From positions 1 through 64,000 of the forward strand of contig JAWLAN010000018.1 in NCBI GenBank assembly GCA_041395385.1: a DNA stretch of 64,000 bases, given 5' to 3'. The notes below the pieces were generated by a model. The model had not been told where the DNA came from and ran no database searches. It saw only the letters and a list, made by a program, of their open reading frames with translations. Positions 60,805 to 64,000 of this stretch are shown in pieces. The stretch comes from JAJVHZ01 sp041395385 (GTDB lineage Bacteria > Pseudomonadota > Gammaproteobacteria > JAJPIJ01). The translations under genes and the position numbers were made by a program. The first letter of the stretch is position 1. The number at the start of each line of letters is the position of its first letter.

Positions 60805-61739
60805 GACAGCGCTCCGTAATGCGCGAGCGCCTGCAGGCAGCGGTCGCGGTGCGCCTCGCCGAGCCCGGCTGGCAGGCGTGTCTGATCGAGGTCCAGGGAA
60901 TAGGAGATCCCGCCGCGCTCGGCGTCCATGATCCAGCGCGCCAGCTGCGAGAGCTGCGTCTCCAGGTCGCCGATGAAATTCAGGTCACGCATCCGCAGCT
61001 CGGTCTGCTCGGCGGTCCCGCCCGCGAAGCGCTTGACGTGCAGGCCGCGCTCGCGCGCCAGCGCCTTCCACGCGATCTGACGCAGCGAATCGCCGGTGCG
61101 GTAGGCCCGCAGCCCGGCGAAATCCGCGTCGCCCGACAGCGTGTTGCCGGTCAAGGAGGCGCGCGGGTCGTTGCTCTCGGGCAGCGGCAGGGCGCCGGCG
61201 GGGTGGGGATAGATCGTTGCGCTCGCATCGCCGCGCCAGCCGATGCGCGCGGTGCAGATCGCCAGTGGAAAACCCGAGGCGATGATGAGCGGCGGCAGCG
61301 GCAGCACGCCGCGGCGCTGCGCGGGGAACGACAGTCGCGCGGTGTGCGAGTCCCCGGCCGCAACCTCGAAGGCGTCCGTGGGGGCCATGCCCGCCGCCGC
61401 GATGGTGAGGCCGTGGCCGGCGAGCGAGCCGCCGTTGCGCAGGAAGACCTCGAACACCGCCTCATCGCCCACGAACACCGGCGCGGCGCGCGCGCCGAGG
61501 ACCTCGATGCCGCGCAGGTTGCGATAGCCGTGCACGTGGGCCATCACCCACACGCCCATCAGCAGGAAGGTCAGGGCGTAGCCGAGATTGTTGTTGTAGT
61601 TGATCGAGCCGAGCAGCATCACGCCGAGGACCAGCAGCATCAGCCAGCCGTAGCGGTTCGGCAGCACGCGCACGTTGCCACGAGCCGGCGGCGCTGCCGC
61701 CGCCCGGCCCGGGATGCTGGCCGCGGTGGCCGCCGCCAT
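60801..61739 (-). CDS. DUF58 family protein of the MoxR operon
   Basis: 312 residues. Two N-terminal membrane helices (about 30-65), then a beta-rich region. The DUF58 core near GLRAYRTGDSLRQIAWKALARERGLHVKRF (shown as GLRAYRTGDS and IAWKALAR) lies at about 205-235. The core is VWA-like. These proteins accompany MoxR ATPases and transglutaminase-like proteins. It lies three bases from moxR and overlaps tgpA by four, so translation is coupled along the operon. Confidence 0.88.
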   Translation of the reverse strand: MAAATAASIPGRAAAAPPARGNVRVLPNRYGWLMLLVLGVMLLGSINYNNNLGYALTFLLMGVWVMAHVHGYRNLRGIEVLGARAAPVFVGDEAVFEVFLRNGGSLAGHGLTIAAAGMAPTDAFEVAAGDSHTARLSFPAQRRGVLPLPPLIIASGFPLAICTARIGWRGDASATIYPHPAGALPLPESNDPRASLTGNTLSGDADFAGLRAYRTGDSLRQIAWKALARERGLHVKRFAGGTAEQTELRMRDLNFIGDLETQLSQLARWIMDAERGGISYSLDLDQTRLPAGLGEAHRDRCLQALAHYGALS

Positions 61740-61742
61740 GAC

Positions 61743-62693
61743 CTAAGGTATGGCGACCTCGCGCAGCAGGCGCGCCGCGATGTCCTCGGGCGCGGCCTCG
61801 TGGGCGCGATCTCGCACTCGCAGCCGGTGCCCGACCACGGCCGGCAGCACCGCCTGCACGTCCTCGGGCATGACGTGCGAGCGGCCGGCGAGCATGGCCC
61901 ACGCCTGGGCGGCGCTGCGCAGGCTCAGACCCGCGCGCGGGGAGAGTCCGGTGAGGAACCCCGGCGCGCGCCGGCTGTAATTGAGCAGTTCCTGAAGATA
62001 ATCGATCAGCGCGTCGCTGACGTGGATCTCGCTCACGCGCTGCTGCATCTCGAACAGCGCCTTGGGCTGCAGTATCGGTTCGATCTCCGCCACCATCTCG
62101 CGCCGATCGCGGCCCTTCAGCAGGGTGCGCTCGGCGGAGACGTCCGGGTAGCCGAGCTCGATGCGCATCAGAAACCGGTCCAGCTGCGACTCCGGCAGCG
62201 GAAAGGTGCCGATCTGGTGCGAGGGGTTCTGGGTCGCGACCACGAAGAACGGCACGGGCAGCGTGTGGGTGCGGCCCTCGACGGTGACCTGGTGCTCCTC
62301 CATCGCCTCCAGCAGCGCGCTCTGAGTCCGCGGGGTGGCGCGATTGACCTCGTCGGCCAGCACCAGCTGCGCGAAGATCGGTCCGGGGTGGAAGCTGAAC
62401 CTGCCGGTCTCCTTCTCGTAGACCGACACTCCGAGGATATCCGCCGGCAGCAGATCGCTGGTGAACTGCACGCGCTGGAAGCTCAGCCCCAGCACCCGCG
62501 CCAGCACGTGCGCCAGCGTCGTCTTGCCCACGCCCGGCAGGTCCTCAATGAGCAGGTGGCCGCGCGCGAGCAGGCAGGCGAATGCGAGCTTGATCTCGTG
62601 CTGCTTGCCGACCACCACCTCGCCCGCCGTGGCGATCACGGTATCCAGGATGGTCTTGTCGTTCAGTAAGTTGGGAGAGGAGAGGGTGGTCAT
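61743..62693 (-). CDS. moxR: MoxR family AAA+ ATPase
   Basis: 316 residues from ATG 62693; ATG 62705 is equally possible, and neither has a strong ribosome-binding site. The frame extends further up without support. Walker A is EDLPGVGKTT, Walker B is VLADEVNRA, sensor 1 is VVATQNPSHQIGTFPLPESQ and the lid includes the SPRAGLSL segment. MoxR ATPases act as chaperone-like partners for VWA/DUF58 proteins. It leads the moxR-DUF58-tgpA operon. Confidence 0.9.
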   Translation of the reverse strand: MTTLSSPNLLNDKTILDTVIATAGEVVVGKQHEIKLAFACLLARGHLLIEDLPGVGKTTLAHVLARVLGLSFQRVQFTSDLLPADILGVSVYEKETGRFSFHPGPIFAQLVLADEVNRATPRTQSALLEAMEEHQVTVEGRTHTLPVPFFVVATQNPSHQIGTFPLPESQLDRFLMRIELGYPDVSAERTLLKGRDRREMVAEIEPILQPKALFEMQQRVSEIHVSDALIDYLQELLNYSRRAPGFLTGLSPRAGLSLRSAAQAWAMLAGRSHVMPEDVQAVLPAVVGHRLRVRDRAHEAAPEDIAARLLREVAIP

Positions 62694-62793
62694 GAGTGAA
62701 GGCATTCCGCGAAGCTCACTTAACGAGAATAGCCGCTTTGCCCGACGCTGACGAGGCGATCGGTCACGCATTCCCGCCGACCGCGGGCCGGCG

Positions 62794-64000
62794 TCAGGTG
62801 CCGGCGATGGTCATCCGCTCGATCAGCACCGAGCCGGTCCTGATCGCCGCGTTCGTCTCCAGATCGGCGCCGATCGCGACGATGCCTTGGAACATGTCCT
62901 TCAGGTTGGAGGCGATCGTGACCTCCTCGACCGGAAACCGGATCTCGCCCTCCTCCACCCAGTAGCCGCTCGCGCCGCGCGAATAGTCCCCGGTGACGCT
63001 GTTGACGCCGAAGCCCATCAGCTCGGTGACCAGCAGCCCGCGACGCATGCGCCTGAGCAGGCCGCCCAGGTTCTCCTCGCCGTGACTCAGGCGCCAGTTG
63101 GTGATGCCGCTGGCATTGCCGGTGGACTGCATGCCGAGCTTGCGCGCCGAGTAACCGCCGAGCAGATAGCTCTTCAGGACGCCGTTCTCGACGATGTGGC
63201 GCGGCTGCGGCGCCACGCCGTCGTCGTCGAACGGCCGGCTGCCCAGCTCGCGGGGCAGGAACGGCTCCTCGCGGATCTGCAGCCACGCGGGAAACACCTC
63301 GCGACCCAGGTGATCGACCAGGAAGGAGCTGCGCCGATACAGGCTGCCGCCGGAGATCGCGCCGGCGAAGTGGCCGAACAGCGAGGTGGCGATCCGCGAT
63401 TCGAAGATGACCGGCACCGTGGTGGTCGGGATCTTGCGCGCCCCGAGCCGGTGCACGGCGCGCTCCGCAGCGCGCCGGCCGATCTCCTCCGGGGCACGCA
63501 GCTCCTGCCAGCGGCGCGCGACGCTGTGGTCGTAGTCCTGCTGCATGCCGCCCGCGTCGCTGGCGATGACGGCGCAGCTCAGCCGCTCCGCGCTGGCGCG
63601 CCAGGCTCCGCAGAACCCGTTGCTGTTGCCATAGGCATGCACGCCGCTGCTGGCGCGCACGCTCGCGCCCTCGGAGTTGGTGATGCGCGGATCGAAGGCG
63701 CGTGCCGCCTCCTCGCAGCGGCGCGCGATCTCGACCGCCTGTTCCGGACCCAGGTCCCAGGGGTGGAAGAGATCGAGCTGCCTCACCTCGTGCGCCTGCA
63801 GCTCCGGTTCGACCAGCCCCGCACACGGGTCCTCGCCGCCGTGACGGGCGATGGCGTGTGCCGCCTCCACGGTCTTGCGCAGCGCCTCGGTGCCGAGATC
63901 GGTGCTGCTGGCCGAGCCCTTGCGTCGGCCCAGGTAGATCGTGACCTGCAGCGATTTGTCGCGCTGATGCTGCAGGGTCTCCAGCTCGCCCATGCGCACG
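62794..64000 (-). CDS. pmbA: metalloprotease PmbA (TldE), 3' part of gene
   Basis: At least 402 codons are seen; the usual length is about 445, and the gene runs off the right edge, so the ATG at 63999 is internal. Family landmarks are RKGSASSTDLG, DPCAGL, FDPRITNSEGASV, SGVHAYGNSNGFCG and the C-terminal GMQSTGNASGITNW and VTGDYSRGASGYWVEEGEI. TldD/PmbA form a peptide-degrading complex involved in microcin maturation and CcdA turnover. In the heterodimer PmbA lacks the HExxxH of TldD, and none is seen here. tldD is outside the window. Confidence 0.92.
   Translation of the reverse strand, partial: VRMGELETLQHQRDKSLQVTIYLGRRKGSASSTDLGTEALRKTVEAAHAIARHGGEDPCAGLVEPELQAHEVRQLDLFHPWDLGPEQAVEIARRCEEAARAFDPRITNSEGASVRASSGVHAYGNSNGFCGAWRASAERLSCAVIASDAGGMQQDYDHSVARRWQELRAPEEIGRRAAERAVHRLGARKIPTTTVPVIFESRIATSLFGHFAGAISGGSLYRRSSFLVDHLGREVFPAWLQIREEPFLPRELGSRPFDDDGVAPQPRHIVENGVLKSYLLGGYSARKLGMQSTGNASGITNWRLSHGEENLGGLLRRMRRGLLVTELMGFGVNSVTGDYSRGASGYWVEEGEIRFPVEEVTIASNLKDMFQGIVAIGADLETNAAIRTGSVLIERMTIAGT

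Noticed and set aside
1..64000. CRISPR arrays, insertion sequences, prophage genes
   Set aside because: No regularly spaced repeats, transposase motifs or phage structural genes were recognised in any frame.

Overview
This is a high-GC chromosomal window that looks gammaproteobacterial. The evidence is gene content and order: argB-slmA, pyrE/xth, a yggU-yggT-proC-yggS block beside pilT-pilU, ftsY-ftsE-ftsX, rsmD-coaD-yfhL, hemX-hemY, msbA, and a tgpA-DUF58-moxR operon next to pmbA. A phasin with a PhaR-like operator suggests polyhydroxyalkanoate storage. A phosphoribulokinase hints at, but does not prove, Calvin-cycle capacity. I cannot name the genus. No tRNA, rRNA, CRISPR array, integrase, transposase or phage structural gene was seen.

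Layout. 1-10.8 kb is housekeeping: the end of argB, slmA, pyrE and exonuclease III, an operon of yggU/yggT/proC, yggS, then type IV pilus retraction ATPases pilT, pilU and a second pilU-like copy, and a PyrK-like flavoprotein. 10.8-16 kb carries a large MscS-type channel, a GST, a phasin and an NfeD/SPFH membrane pair. 16-27.7 kb holds a DUF2063/DUF692 (MNIO) pair without a visible precursor peptide, an HDOD protein, a DUF1631 protein, YihY, MgtE, a Sel1-repeat protein, an MtfA-like metallopeptidase and a GT39-like membrane glycosyltransferase. 28-33.4 kb is cell-envelope and division: a D-Ala-D-Ala carboxypeptidase with a SPOR-like tail, ftsX/ftsE/ftsY, rsmD, coaD and a YfhL ferredoxin.

33.4-48.9 kb is the accessory part and the most interesting region. 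It encodes a lipoprotein, a lysozyme-like protein with no signal peptide, a caspase-like protease, and a 1878-residue protein combining two alpha/beta-hydrolase modules (the second LCAT-like) with a CHAT caspase-like domain and a helical repeat tail. These are followed by a TIR-transmembrane-five-PASTA receptor-like protein, a small Rossmann/SLOG-like protein on the opposite strand, a multi-pass membrane protein with a cytosolic C-terminal domain, a second lipoprotein, and a small protein with a glycine-rich hydrophobic segment and two RPGGW repeats. Caspase, CHAT, TIR and SLOG-like domains are all known from bacterial conflict and programmed-death systems. Their assembly here with peptidoglycan-facing parts (PASTA, lysozyme, lipoproteins) and a phospholipase-like module, but with no STAND NTPase, is my candidate for an undescribed system.

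49-64 kb returns to housekeeping: an aldehyde dehydrogenase and a rhodanese, ppx, hemX-hemY, a [2Fe-2S] flavin reductase with phosphoribulokinase, msbA, the tgpA/DUF58/moxR operon and the 3' part of pmbA running off the right edge.
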